Below, piece after piece: positions 1-5,389 of a stretch of DNA of 9,305 nucleotides. The translations under genes were made by a program, and so were the position numbers. Where the stretch lies: positions 1-9,305 of the forward strand of contig USIH01000079.1 in NCBI GenBank assembly GCA_900554705.1. Direction: 5' to 3'. Positions within the stretch are counted from its first letter, which is position 1. Every line of letters begins with the position of its first letter. Below the pieces are notes generated by a model. That model worked only from the letters and a program-made list of their open reading frames with translations, had not been told where the DNA came from and searched no databases. Origin of the DNA: an uncultured Eubacteriales bacterium (GTDB taxonomy: Bacteria; Bacillota; Clostridia; Oscillospirales; Oscillospiraceae).

Positions 1-1
1 A

Positions 2-29
2 GTGGGAGGGTCGCTCCCGATAATACCAC
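2..29 (+). promoter_or_regulatory. Putative L1-binding mRNA element upstream of rplA
   Basis: GTGG at 2-5 can pair with CCAC at 26-29, and GGG at 8-10 with CCC at 16-18, leaving an asymmetric internal loop that contains GATAATA. This resembles the L1-binding arm of 23S rRNA, which has GUGGGAG on one side and GAAAUACCAC on the other (recalled, not aligned). Such mimicry is the known basis of L1 autoregulation. The element ends one base before the AGGAGG of rplA, so bound L1 could block ribosome entry. The upstream gene, presumably rplK, lies outside the window. The structure and function are inferred. Confidence 0.55.
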
Positions 30-44
30 AGGAGGTTATTTAGA

Positions 45-734
45 ATGAAAAGAGGAAAAAGATATCAGGAAGCTGCAAAGCTCAGAGATAAAACGAACTT
101 ATATGACGCACCGGAAGCAGTAGCCATCGTAAAAAAAGCTGCCAGTGCAAAATTTGATGAAACTATCGAAGCTCATTTCAAAATGGGTCTTGACGGACGT
201 CACGCTGATCAGCAGGTTCGTGGTGCCGTAGTTCTTCCACACGGAACAGGTAAGAAGGTTCGCATCCTTGTGTTCGCTAAGGACGCTAAGGCTGAGGAAG
301 CAAAAGCAGCAGGTGCTGACTTCGTTGGAGGAGACGAACTGATTCCAAAAATCCAGAACGAAGGATGGCTTGATTTCGACGTTGTAGTAGCTACCCCGGA
401 TATGATGGGTATCGTCGGCCGTCTCGGTAAGGTTCTCGGCCCGAAGGGTCTTATGCCCTCGCCCAAGGCCGGTACCGTCACCCCGAACGTTGCCGCTGCC
501 GTGAAGGAAGTCAAGGCCGGTAAGATCGAGTATCGTCTGGACAAGACCAACATCATCCACTGCCCCATCGGCAAGGTCTCCTTCGGTGCCGAAAAGCTCG
601 CGGAGAACATGAACGCTCTGCTGGGCGCCGTCATCAAGGCAAAGCCCGCCGCTGCGAAGGGTCAGTATATCCGTTCCTGCGTCGTCGCCTCCACCATGGG
701 CCCCGGCGTCAAGGTCAGCACCGCGAAGCTGTAA
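45..734 (+). CDS. rplA: 50S ribosomal protein L1
   Basis: This is full-length L1 (229 residues), which binds the mobile L1 stalk of 23S rRNA near the E site and normally represses its own mRNA. The start ATG sits 9 bases after AGGAGG (30-35). Family hallmarks are the [13 protein letters not shown] stretch (about residues 58-70), the domain II core with [22 protein letters not shown] (about 117-138), and the C-terminal STMGPG segment with the RNA-contacting Thr217. The gene is intact, but codon usage is split. Codons 1-116 end in G or C in 40 of 116 cases and use AGA, GGA, GCA and GTA freely. Codons 117-229 end in G or C in 91 of 113 cases, like rplJ and rplL downstream. The N-terminal half reads Lachnospiraceae-like and the C-terminal half Oscillospiraceae-like (from memory). 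The identity is certain; whether it is one natural gene is not. Confidence 0.97.
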   Translation: MKRGKRYQEAAKLRDKTNLYDAPEAVAIVKKAASAKFDETIEAHFKMGLDGRHADQQVRGAVVLPHGTGKKVRILVFAKDAKAEEAKAAGADFVGGDELIPKIQNEGWLDFDVVVATPDMMGIVGRLGKVLGPKGLMPSPKAGTVTPNVAAAVKEVKAGKIEYRLDKTNIIHCPIGKVSFGAEKLAENMNALLGAVIKAKPAAAKGQYIRSCVVASTMGPGVKVSTAKL

Positions 735-752
735 TTGGCTGTAACCGAATGT

Positions 753-791
753 AAAATGAGCTGCCTCGGATCAACCGAGGCAGCTCATTTT
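753..791. terminator. Bidirectional rho-independent terminator
   Basis: A perfect 17-bp stem (753-769 with 775-791) encloses the loop ATCAA. The right arm ends in a T-run (788-792) and the left arm begins with an A-run, so it can terminate rplA transcripts on the plus strand and the convergent regulator gene on the minus strand. The regulator's stop codon (785-787) lies inside the right arm. rplA transcription is therefore closed off before the accessory genes. Confidence 0.92.
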
Positions 792-997
792 TGCGTTTCA
801 TCCGGTATATAAACCAACACGTCCTCAATCCTGCATGAAAGAATGGCACACAGATCGTTCAGTGTTGCGGTGGAAACGTTGCGGTTCTGCTTCAAGGAGT
901 CCAGCGTGCCGCGGCTGAACGAGTAATTCTTGATCAGAGCGTAGGTTGTAATGCCCTTGCGTTTCATGGTTTGCCAGAGCGGAGCATAGGAAATCAC
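785..997 (-). CDS. Small Xre/Cro-C1-type HTH transcriptional regulator
   Basis: A 70-residue protein consisting almost entirely of one helix-turn-helix domain of the compact Cro/C1 type (HTH_26-like). The pattern is ISYAPLW, a helix with KGITTYALIK, the recognition region SFSRGTLDSLK, then STATLNDLCAILSCRIEDVLVYIPDE. The C-terminal segment is the typical ending of these single-domain regulators. The start is taken at GTG 995-997, 8 bases after AGGAGG (minus strand, complement of 1006-1011). A GTG three codons upstream (1004-1006) overlaps the ribosome binding site and is unlikely. The gene is divergent from the membrane-protein operon, shares a promoter region containing a palindrome with it, and is the obvious candidate for local repressor. 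The target is inferred. Proteins of this kind are common on mobile elements and in small regulatory modules. Confidence 0.88.
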   Translation of the reverse strand: MISYAPLWQTMKRKGITTYALIKNYSFSRGTLDSLKQNRNVSTATLNDLCAILSCRIEDVLVYIPDETQK

Positions 998-1022
998 CGC
1001 GCGCACCTCCTCTCACTTCACC

Positions 1023-1051
1023 ATTATATTTGGACTGTATTCTATTGACTA
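1023..1051 (-). promoter_or_regulatory. Promoter of the Xre-type regulator gene
   Basis: On the minus strand, TATAAT (complement of 1023-1028) lies 17 bases from TAGTCA (complement of 1046-1051; four of six match TTGACA). It points at the regulator gene. Its -35 box overlaps the -35 box of the opposing promoter, so the two probably compete or are co-regulated. Confidence 0.65.
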
Positions 1052-1073
1052 TACCCGAAATGCCGGGTATAAT
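1045..1073 (+). promoter_or_regulatory. Sigma-A promoter of the membrane-protein operon
   Basis: TTGACT (1045-1050), a 17-base spacer and a perfect TATAAT (1068-1073) form a near-consensus housekeeping promoter. Transcription would start near 1080, about 54 bases before the first gene. The spacer and -10 box are almost covered by a palindrome, so the default strength is probably held down by a repressor. Confidence 0.87.
1050..1071. promoter_or_regulatory. Palindromic operator candidate
   Basis: Two perfect 8-base arms, TATACCCG (1050-1057) and CGGGTATA (1064-1071), are separated by AAATGC. The palindrome spans from the last base of the -35 box through most of the -10 box of the rightward promoter, and touches the leftward -35 box. 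The dyad size and place suit a dimeric Cro/C1-type repressor, and the divergent 70-residue HTH protein is the natural candidate. I found no second copy in the window. Binding is inferred. Confidence 0.68.
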
Positions 1074-1080
1074 GTGTCGA

Positions 1081-1098
1081 GAAGGGGCTTGCCCTTTC
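1081..1098 (+). other. 5'-terminal mRNA hairpin candidate
   Basis: GAAGGGG (1081-1087) can pair with CCCTTTC (1092-1098) through seven pairs, one a G-U wobble, around a four-base loop. The predicted transcription start is near 1080, so the hairpin would sit at the extreme 5' end of the operon mRNA. Hairpins there are known to slow decay. No T-run follows, so it is not a terminator. Confidence 0.4.
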
Positions 1099-1133
1099 TA
1101 AAATTCAAAGAATAGGTGAAAAGGGGTGCAACA

Positions 1134-2039
1134 ATGGACAAGGAACTCAAAAGGTATTTTGAAGAGGTCATCGCGCTGGAGAAAAATGTCTATACGCAAA
1201 AGGCAACGCTTGCCGCAATGGATCAAAAGATCGCTTCGCTTGGCTATTACAGGAACATCAAGCATGATGAAGTGACGTCGTACAACTTCTTTTTCGAAGA
1301 ATTTCTCGAGCAAAGCGTTTACCCAGTGCTGATCGGCGCAGGCTTCTTCGGCGTAAAGGGGCTGTTTTCCGGCTTTATCAGCGGGGCGATCGGCGGGATA
1401 CTCAAAGGCGGACTGCTTGGCATTCTTGTCGGCTTTGTGATCGCGCTTGTCAAGTATCTCTACGTGCGTTCGCAAGAAAAGGAGCGGCAGAGCCAATACG
1501 ACGCCGATTTTGCCAGCGCAAAGGCAAAGGATAATCAGCGCGTGCAGGAGGAACTCAGGCAGAAGGAGCGTCTGACGGAGCTGCGCGGCGCACTGGCCAA
1601 GCAGCATGAGAAGACGCTGGAGCTTCTGAGGAAGTACTACGCGGCTGGAACAATTTACCCGAAGTATCACACGATGAACGCGGTCTGCTCTTTCTATGAG
1701 TATTTTCTCTCCGGCCGCTGCTCGTCGCTCACCGGCCATGAGGGCGCTTATAACATTTATGAAAGTGAGCTGCGCGCCAACATCATCATTGCCAAGTTAG
1801 ACGATATTCTTGCTAATTTGGAGCAGATCAAAAGCAGCCAGTTTATGCTCTACTCGGCGATCAGTGAAGGCAATAAAAAGATCAACCAGCTTGTTTCTGA
1901 GTCCGAACGGCAAACCAGCCTGCTCAATTATACTGCGCAGCAAACGGCGATCGCCGCTTACAATGCTGAGGAAACGAGAAACGAAGTCAATCAGCTCAAG
2001 TGGCTCAAGGTCTTTGAGTTGCAGCAGAGAAACTATTGA
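1134..2039 (+). CDS. Coiled-coil membrane protein of unknown function, GAYNIYE-motif family
   Basis: A 301-residue protein whose function I do not recognise. Residues 1-40 are helical and charged. A glycine-rich hydrophobic stretch at about 62-110 can form two membrane helices (roughly 63-88 and 91-110) with a very short turn. Residues 112-165 are rich in Glu, Lys, Arg and Gln and look like a coiled coil. Then comes a distinctive segment with TIYPKYHTMNAVCSFYEYF, SGRC and GAYNIYE, which I recall from uncharacterised proteins of Clostridia and other Firmicutes. The tail (about 225-301) is again helical and polar. The start is ATG 1134, 7 bases after AAGGGG; an in-frame GTG at 1116 has no good ribosome binding site. 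First gene of the regulated operon; the next gene begins 16 bases later. The long soluble helices suggest a scaffold or assembly role (inference). Confidence 0.85.
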   Translation: MDKELKRYFEEVIALEKNVYTQKATLAAMDQKIASLGYYRNIKHDEVTSYNFFFEEFLEQSVYPVLIGAGFFGVKGLFSGFISGAIGGILKGGLLGILVGFVIALVKYLYVRSQEKERQSQYDADFASAKAKDNQRVQEELRQKERLTELRGALAKQHEKTLELLRKYYAAGTIYPKYHTMNAVCSFYEYFLSGRCSSLTGHEGAYNIYESELRANIIIAKLDDILANLEQIKSSQFMLYSAISEGNKKINQLVSESERQTSLLNYTAQQTAIAAYNAEETRNEVNQLKWLKVFELQQRNY

Positions 2040-2055
2040 GAGCGGGGGAAGAAAA

Positions 2056-2640
2056 ATGTTTTGTGAAAAATGTGGAAAATACGTACAAGGCGATCACTGT
2101 CCGGATTGTGATACGCCGATGGCGCGGCATGCGGCGGAAGAGGCAGAAAGGAAACGGCAGCGGCTGTTTAACGAAAATGTTCGAATTAAGAAGATACGCC
2201 CGTTTGTACTAATCGCGTTTCTTTGTTCACTTGCAATTAGCATCATGGCGTTGCTTCCGGTGCTGGAATGGAAGGTTTGGGGCGATACTCGCGATACTGT
2301 CAGCCTCTTTTCCATTAATCGCATGACTACGCTTTTTTCATTGGCCGGCATTTTGCTCCCGCCGCTTTTCCTCGGCTGTTACAATGCATCGGGGGATGTA
2401 CGCAACGGCTGGATGCTGACGGTCTCGGCAATTGCAGAGGCTGTGCTTCCTTGTTGTTCAATTGCGACGCAATTGGAGTATCCGCAGGAGAAGGTCGAAG
2501 TTTTTGGACCAAGGTATACAGTTACGGTGACCTGCATCGTGTGGATGATTCTTGCGTGTATCTGCGTCATATTGATTTTAATCGCAAAAGCGAGAATCAA
2601 GTCGCAAGAAGAATTCATCAAAGATAATTATTCCAAATAG
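2056..2640 (+). CDS. Zinc-ribbon protein with four predicted membrane helices
   Basis: A 194-residue protein beginning with a compact zinc ribbon: Cys3, Cys6, Cys15 and Cys18 in a CxxC-x8-CxxC arrangement. A charged stretch (about 28-47) follows, then hydrophobic segments at about 48-70, 92-110, 119-138 and 155-178, and a short charged tail. The zinc ribbon is probably cytoplasmic, since a Lys/Arg-rich segment precedes the first helix. The start ATG follows GGGGGAAG (2045-2052) closely. A longer reading frame begins at 1810, but that portion is only the overlap with the previous gene in another frame. Function unknown; zinc-ribbon-plus-membrane proteins are common in gut Clostridia and mostly uncharacterised. 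The gene lies 16 bases after the coiled-coil membrane protein gene and 10 before the next one, so it is part of the same transcript. Confidence 0.85.
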   Translation: MFCEKCGKYVQGDHCPDCDTPMARHAAEEAERKRQRLFNENVRIKKIRPFVLIAFLCSLAISIMALLPVLEWKVWGDTRDTVSLFSINRMTTLFSLAGILLPPLFLGCYNASGDVRNGWMLTVSAIAEAVLPCCSIATQLEYPQEKVEVFGPRYTVTVTCIVWMILACICVILILIAKARIKSQEEFIKDNYSK

Positions 2641-2650
2641 GTGATTTTGA

Positions 2651-3187
2651 ATGAAGGATAAATTGGTATTTAGGCCGGATCGTGCGCTGCTTGAGGCCAC
2701 AGAGCGGCAGTGGAAAAAGAGTCGGGGTTGGGTCATCTGTGCGCCGATTGAGTTTTTAGCGGTATTCTTCATGTTGTATAAGGCCTACCGTTCTGTCGGC
2801 ATAGAATTTGAGAAGTTTTGGTATTTGTTCAAGACTCGTGCGACAGGAAGCTTGCTGTTCTTTGCGTTCCTTCTTATCGGCTGCGTGGTGCAGTTTGCAA
2901 TTTGCTTGCCCCGCTTTCTGCGGCTAAACCGCCAACGAAAGAATTTAGCGGCAAGCTATCTGGAACTATCAGACACAGAACTGCGCGGTGTGAGCTTTGC
3001 CTCCGTGAAGGCAGAACCGACGCCGTTTGCGATTCCGCTGCGGGAGATCACGCGCATTACGACCGGACTTACGCTTAACGTGATGATTTACACAAAAGAC
3101 GCGACCTACGCCTGCTATCAGCTGGAGCGTGCGCCTTGGGTCGCCAGACAAATCGAAGAGGCGATCGAGCGATGCAAAAACGCTTGA
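2651..3187 (+). CDS. Two-helix membrane protein, possible bacterial PH-like domain
   Basis: A 178-residue protein with hydrophobic segments at about 27-44 and 66-89, separated by a short polar loop, then a soluble C-terminal region of about 85 residues. That region alternates short beta-like strands (YLELSDTELRGVSF, PTPFAIPLREITRITTG, LNVMIYTKDATYACYQL) and ends in an amphipathic helix (about 163-177). This resembles membrane-attached bacterial PH-like domains, but the match is by pattern only. ATG 2651 follows AGGTGA (2639-2644) by 6 bases, overlapping the previous stop codon. Its 3' end overlaps the next gene by 16 bases, which points to translational coupling. No catalytic motif is seen. 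Confidence 0.82.
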   Translation: MKDKLVFRPDRALLEATERQWKKSRGWVICAPIEFLAVFFMLYKAYRSVGIEFEKFWYLFKTRATGSLLFFAFLLIGCVVQFAICLPRFLRLNRQRKNLAASYLELSDTELRGVSFASVKAEPTPFAIPLREITRITTGLTLNVMIYTKDATYACYQLERAPWVARQIEEAIERCKNA

Positions 3188-3567
3188 TCTGTCTGCTGAT
3201 TCTGACGGTACTGCTGCTCACCGGCTGCCGAAACGTAAAACGGTTGAAGGAGACACCGGAGGGATGCTACAGCGGAACGGCGATCCGGATGCTCGACGAG
3301 GTGTGTGACGATGTTTTTCATTCGACGGAGGAAAAAACCGATTGCTTTTCCTACCGCTGCAATCACGTGATGAGTACATACGCTACCTATACCGGCTACT
3401 TGCGCCGCGAGGGCTACGAGTGCCTTTATAAGAATTTCAAAAGTGCCTGCTACATCACGGATTACGGTGAGGTCACCGTGTGGGTGCGCGACAGTGCCGA
3501 CAGAGAATTGACCGGAGCCGTGACCGCTGCAACGGGCGGCACGATCCATGTGAAGATCAAGCGCTGA
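3172..3567 (+). CDS. Cys-rich secreted lipoprotein of unknown function
   Basis: A 131-residue protein with a lipoprotein signal peptide: MQKR, a hydrophobic core LICLLILTVLLL, and the lipobox LTGC with the lipidated Cys at position 19. The mature part (about 112 residues) has six further cysteines, at 32, 45, 58, 63, 84 and 93, enough for three disulfides, and a beta-rich C-terminus ending in GGTIHVKIKR. I do not recognise a domain. ATG 3172 lies within the end of the previous gene and has a modest ribosome binding site (GAAGAGG, 3155-3161); the frame remains open upstream to 3136, but the signal peptide fixes this start. It is the only clearly exported product of the four-gene run. Confidence 0.85.
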   Translation: MQKRLICLLILTVLLLTGCRNVKRLKETPEGCYSGTAIRMLDEVCDDVFHSTEEKTDCFSYRCNHVMSTYATYTGYLRREGYECLYKNFKSACYITDYGEVTVWVRDSADRELTGAVTAATGGTIHVKIKR

Positions 3568-3573
3568 AAGTGC

Positions 3574-3602
3574 TTGAACAGCGGCTGCAAATCTGGTATC
3601 AT
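3574..3602 (+). promoter_or_regulatory. Promoter of the zinc-ribbon/BMP gene
   Basis: TTGAAC (3574-3579), a 17-base spacer and TATCAT (3597-3602) form a plausible sigma-A promoter (five of six matches in each box) just after the lipoprotein stop codon. Transcription would start near 3609, 29 bases before the gene. The BMP-domain gene can therefore be expressed independently of the upstream operon, although no terminator separates them and read-through is likely. Confidence 0.7.
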
Positions 3603-3637
3603 AAAATGGTACAGAAAAACAGAGGGGGAAAGACGAT

Positions 3638-5173
3638 ATGTTTTGTTCCTACTGCGGAAAACAGATAGCTGACCACAGCGTGTTTTGCCCGAACTGCGGC
3701 AGGGAGCTTGCGCCCATGCCGGAAGAGATGCAGCCGCTGCGACAGCAGCAGAATGGACTCGCGCAGCGCGCAAATGATGCGGTGCCAGAACGGGTCGTTC
3801 AGAACTCGCTGCACCCGCAAACGGAGCCTGATCCGGTGCAGGAGGCCGCACCGACGACTGCGATGACCCCGCCAAGGCGGCGAAGGAAACCACTGACGGG
3901 TGCTTTGCTGGTTGCCGCAGCGCTGGTTGTGGGATTGCTCGGCGGTTTTCTCTTGGGTCGCTCTATCGCGAATAAAGCCGCGCGGACGCCTGAGGCGGTA
4001 GAGGCGGCACCGCGTGAAAGTGTGCAGATGGAAGAAATAACGACACTTCCGACACAACGGGCGGAGCCTGCGACGGAACCTGCGCCTGAGACGACCGAGC
4101 CGCCGCTCGCATTGGACTTCCGCGTCGCCCTGATCACAGATGGCGAAGACATCGACGACCCGAACTATTATAATAAGGCCTGCTGGGAGGGAATCGTTGC
4201 ATTCTGCGAGGAAAATGGCGTGGATCATGCCTATTACAATCCGGGTGAATCCTATCTGCACGAGGGTCTGGTCGCTACAACGGAGGAGGCGATTGACGAC
4301 GGGTATGATGTCATTGTCCTGCCGGGCTATCTGTTCGGGCCGGTTCTGGTCGAGGTGCAGGAGAAATACCCCGAAGTTAAGTTCATTGCGGTCGATGTGA
4401 CGGCCGACGACCTGACCGTCGATTATGTCACTTATTCTGATCCGGGCAAAAATGCGGTCTGCATCTCCTTTGCGGAGGAGCAGGCGGGGTACTTAGCGGG
4501 TTACGCCGCGGTTAAGGCAGGCTATACAAAGCTGGGCTTTTTAGGCGGTATGCCAGTCAATGCCGTAATACGATATGGTACCGGTTATGTGCAGGGTGCG
4601 CGCGATGCAGCAAAAGAATTGAACGTTAGCGTGGAAATGAGATATATGTATGCAGACCAGTTCTACGGCGACGCGAATATCACCGCACAGATGGATTCTT
4701 GGTATCAAACGGGTACCGAGATCGTTTTTGCCTGCGGTGGAGCGCTTTACACCTCCGCCGTGGAAGCGGCGGAGCGCTACAACGCCAAGGTGATCGGCTT
4801 GGATGTCGATCTGAGCGGCTATAACGACTGCATCGTTACCTCTGCAACGAAACGGCTGGATAACGCGGTGCAGTATGCGCTGGTTTCCCTCGCCGAGAGC
4901 GGAGAAAGCGGCGATTGGGCGTGCGGCGGCACCTGCCTGCGGCTTGATCTGCAAGCGGGGGACTATGTAGGACTTCCTACACAGAATGGCGCATGGAGAC
5001 TCGACGGATTTACCGTGGAGGAGTATGAAGCGCTCAAGGCAAAGCTGAGCAGCGGGGAGATCGCGGTGGCAGATTACTTCCCACAGGTGACAGGAACTGA
5101 CATGGGAGACCCCAGCGCCCTTGCAACGGATTATCTAAGTATTTATTACACGCCCAGCCAACTCTTCTCCTGA
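3638..5173 (+). CDS. Membrane-anchored BMP/PnrA-family binding protein with N-terminal zinc ribbon
   Basis: A 511-residue protein with three parts. Residues 1-21 form a zinc ribbon (Cys3, Cys6, Cys17, Cys20). A polar linker ends in an Arg/Lys-rich stop (PRRRRKP, 79-85), followed by one membrane helix (about 86-108) and a Pro/Thr/Glu-rich spacer (about 115-157). Residues 161 to about 485 are a BMP-family (basic membrane protein; PnrA/Med-like) binding fold: RVALITDGE, ISFAEEQAGYLAGYAA, LGFLGGMPVNAVIRYGTGY, EIVFACGGALYTSAVEAA, VIGLDVD and VTSATKRLDNAV. Known members are lipoproteins that bind purine nucleosides; Asp389/Asp391 and Lys405 lie where PnrA has ligand contacts (from memory). The positive-inside rule puts the zinc ribbon in the cytoplasm and the BMP domain outside. 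There is no lipobox and no ABC transporter nearby, so sensing rather than uptake is plausible (inference). AGGGGG (3623-3628) precedes the ATG by 9 bases. Confidence 0.9.
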   Translation: MFCSYCGKQIADHSVFCPNCGRELAPMPEEMQPLRQQQNGLAQRANDAVPERVVQNSLHPQTEPDPVQEAAPTTAMTPPRRRRKPLTGALLVAAALVVGLLGGFLLGRSIANKAARTPEAVEAAPRESVQMEEITTLPTQRAEPATEPAPETTEPPLALDFRVALITDGEDIDDPNYYNKACWEGIVAFCEENGVDHAYYNPGESYLHEGLVATTEEAIDDGYDVIVLPGYLFGPVLVEVQEKYPEVKFIAVDVTADDLTVDYVTYSDPGKNAVCISFAEEQAGYLAGYAAVKAGYTKLGFLGGMPVNAVIRYGTGYVQGARDAAKELNVSVEMRYMYADQFYGDANITAQMDSWYQTGTEIVFACGGALYTSAVEAAERYNAKVIGLDVDLSGYNDCIVTSATKRLDNAVQYALVSLAESGESGDWACGGTCLRLDLQAGDYVGLPTQNGAWRLDGFTVEEYEALKAKLSSGEIAVADYFPQVTGTDMGDPSALATDYLSIYYTPSQLFS

Positions 5174-5176
5174 CGA

Positions 5177-5210
5177 TTTAGCCCCTGCCGTTTCGGCGGC
5201 AGGGGCTAAA
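5177..5210 (+). terminator. Terminator hairpin after the accessory module
   Basis: A perfect 14-bp GC-rich stem (5177-5190 with 5197-5210) encloses the loop TTTCGG and begins 4 bases after the BMP gene's stop codon. No run of T follows it on the plus strand, so termination may be incomplete, but its position and strength fit the end of the unit. A new promoter follows 27 bases downstream. Confidence 0.7.
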
Positions 5211-5236
5211 ATATGCGGAAAAAGGAAAAATAATGC

Positions 5237-5264
5237 TTGACAATCGGCGCTTTTCTGGTATAAT
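5237..5264 (+). promoter_or_regulatory. Consensus promoter of rplJ-rplL
   Basis: Perfect TTGACA (5237-5242) and perfect TATAAT (5259-5264) are separated by 16 bases, with a TG extended -10 (5256-5257). Transcription should start near 5271, exactly where the L10 leader begins. This gives rplJ-rplL full independence from rplA. Confidence 0.93.
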
Positions 5265-5270
5265 CATTGA

Positions 5271-5375
5271 GGTTGCCAGAGACAGCAGGTAGGCAGAGGC
5301 CGTAAATCCCGCCGAGGTTACGCAAAAAGAGTGTTTTTGTGTCCTCATGTCTTTTGGCATGAGGTTATTTTTTTC
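5271..5375 (+). promoter_or_regulatory. Ribosomal protein L10 leader (autoregulatory mRNA element)
   Basis: The sequence contains the two conserved blocks of the L10 leader: AGACAGCAGG (5280-5289) and CCCGCCGAGGT (5308-5318), joined by a short variable hairpin. The L10-(L12)4 complex binds this fold, which mimics its 23S rRNA site, and reduces expression of rplJ-rplL. An intrinsic terminator (5343-5374) closes the leader, so control is probably by premature termination, as is typical in Firmicutes. In the helix between the blocks, GCAGG faces CCCGC rather than CCTGC, leaving one A-C mismatch. The identification is by motif and position. Confidence 0.85.
5343..5374 (+). terminator. Attenuator terminator inside the L10 leader
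   Basis: CCTCATG (5343-5349) pairs perfectly with CATGAGG (5358-5364) across an eight-base loop, followed at once by TTA and seven T (5365-5374). It stands before the rplJ ribosome binding site, so it acts as a conditional terminator of the leader and not as the end of a gene. Confidence 0.85.
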
Positions 5376-5389
5376 GGAGGTGACACACA

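Noticed and set aside
1098..1739. A 213-codon minus-strand frame over the coiled-coil membrane protein
   Set aside because: The plus-strand gene has a promoter, a ribosome binding site and a patterned conserved core; the minus frame has none of these.
1810..2055. Extending the zinc-ribbon four-helix gene upstream to 1810
   Set aside because: The extra 82 codons overlap the preceding gene in another frame, and the zinc ribbon begins naturally at ATG 2056 behind its own ribosome binding site.
3599..4261. A 220-codon minus-strand frame across the BMP gene start
   Set aside because: Antisense to the zinc ribbon and membrane helix of the BMP protein; rich in Arg and His as expected from a shadow frame.
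735..5236. The island as a transposon or prophage fragment
   Set aside because: No transposase, integrase, terminal repeats or tRNA target is visible; the Xre-type regulator alone is not enough evidence.
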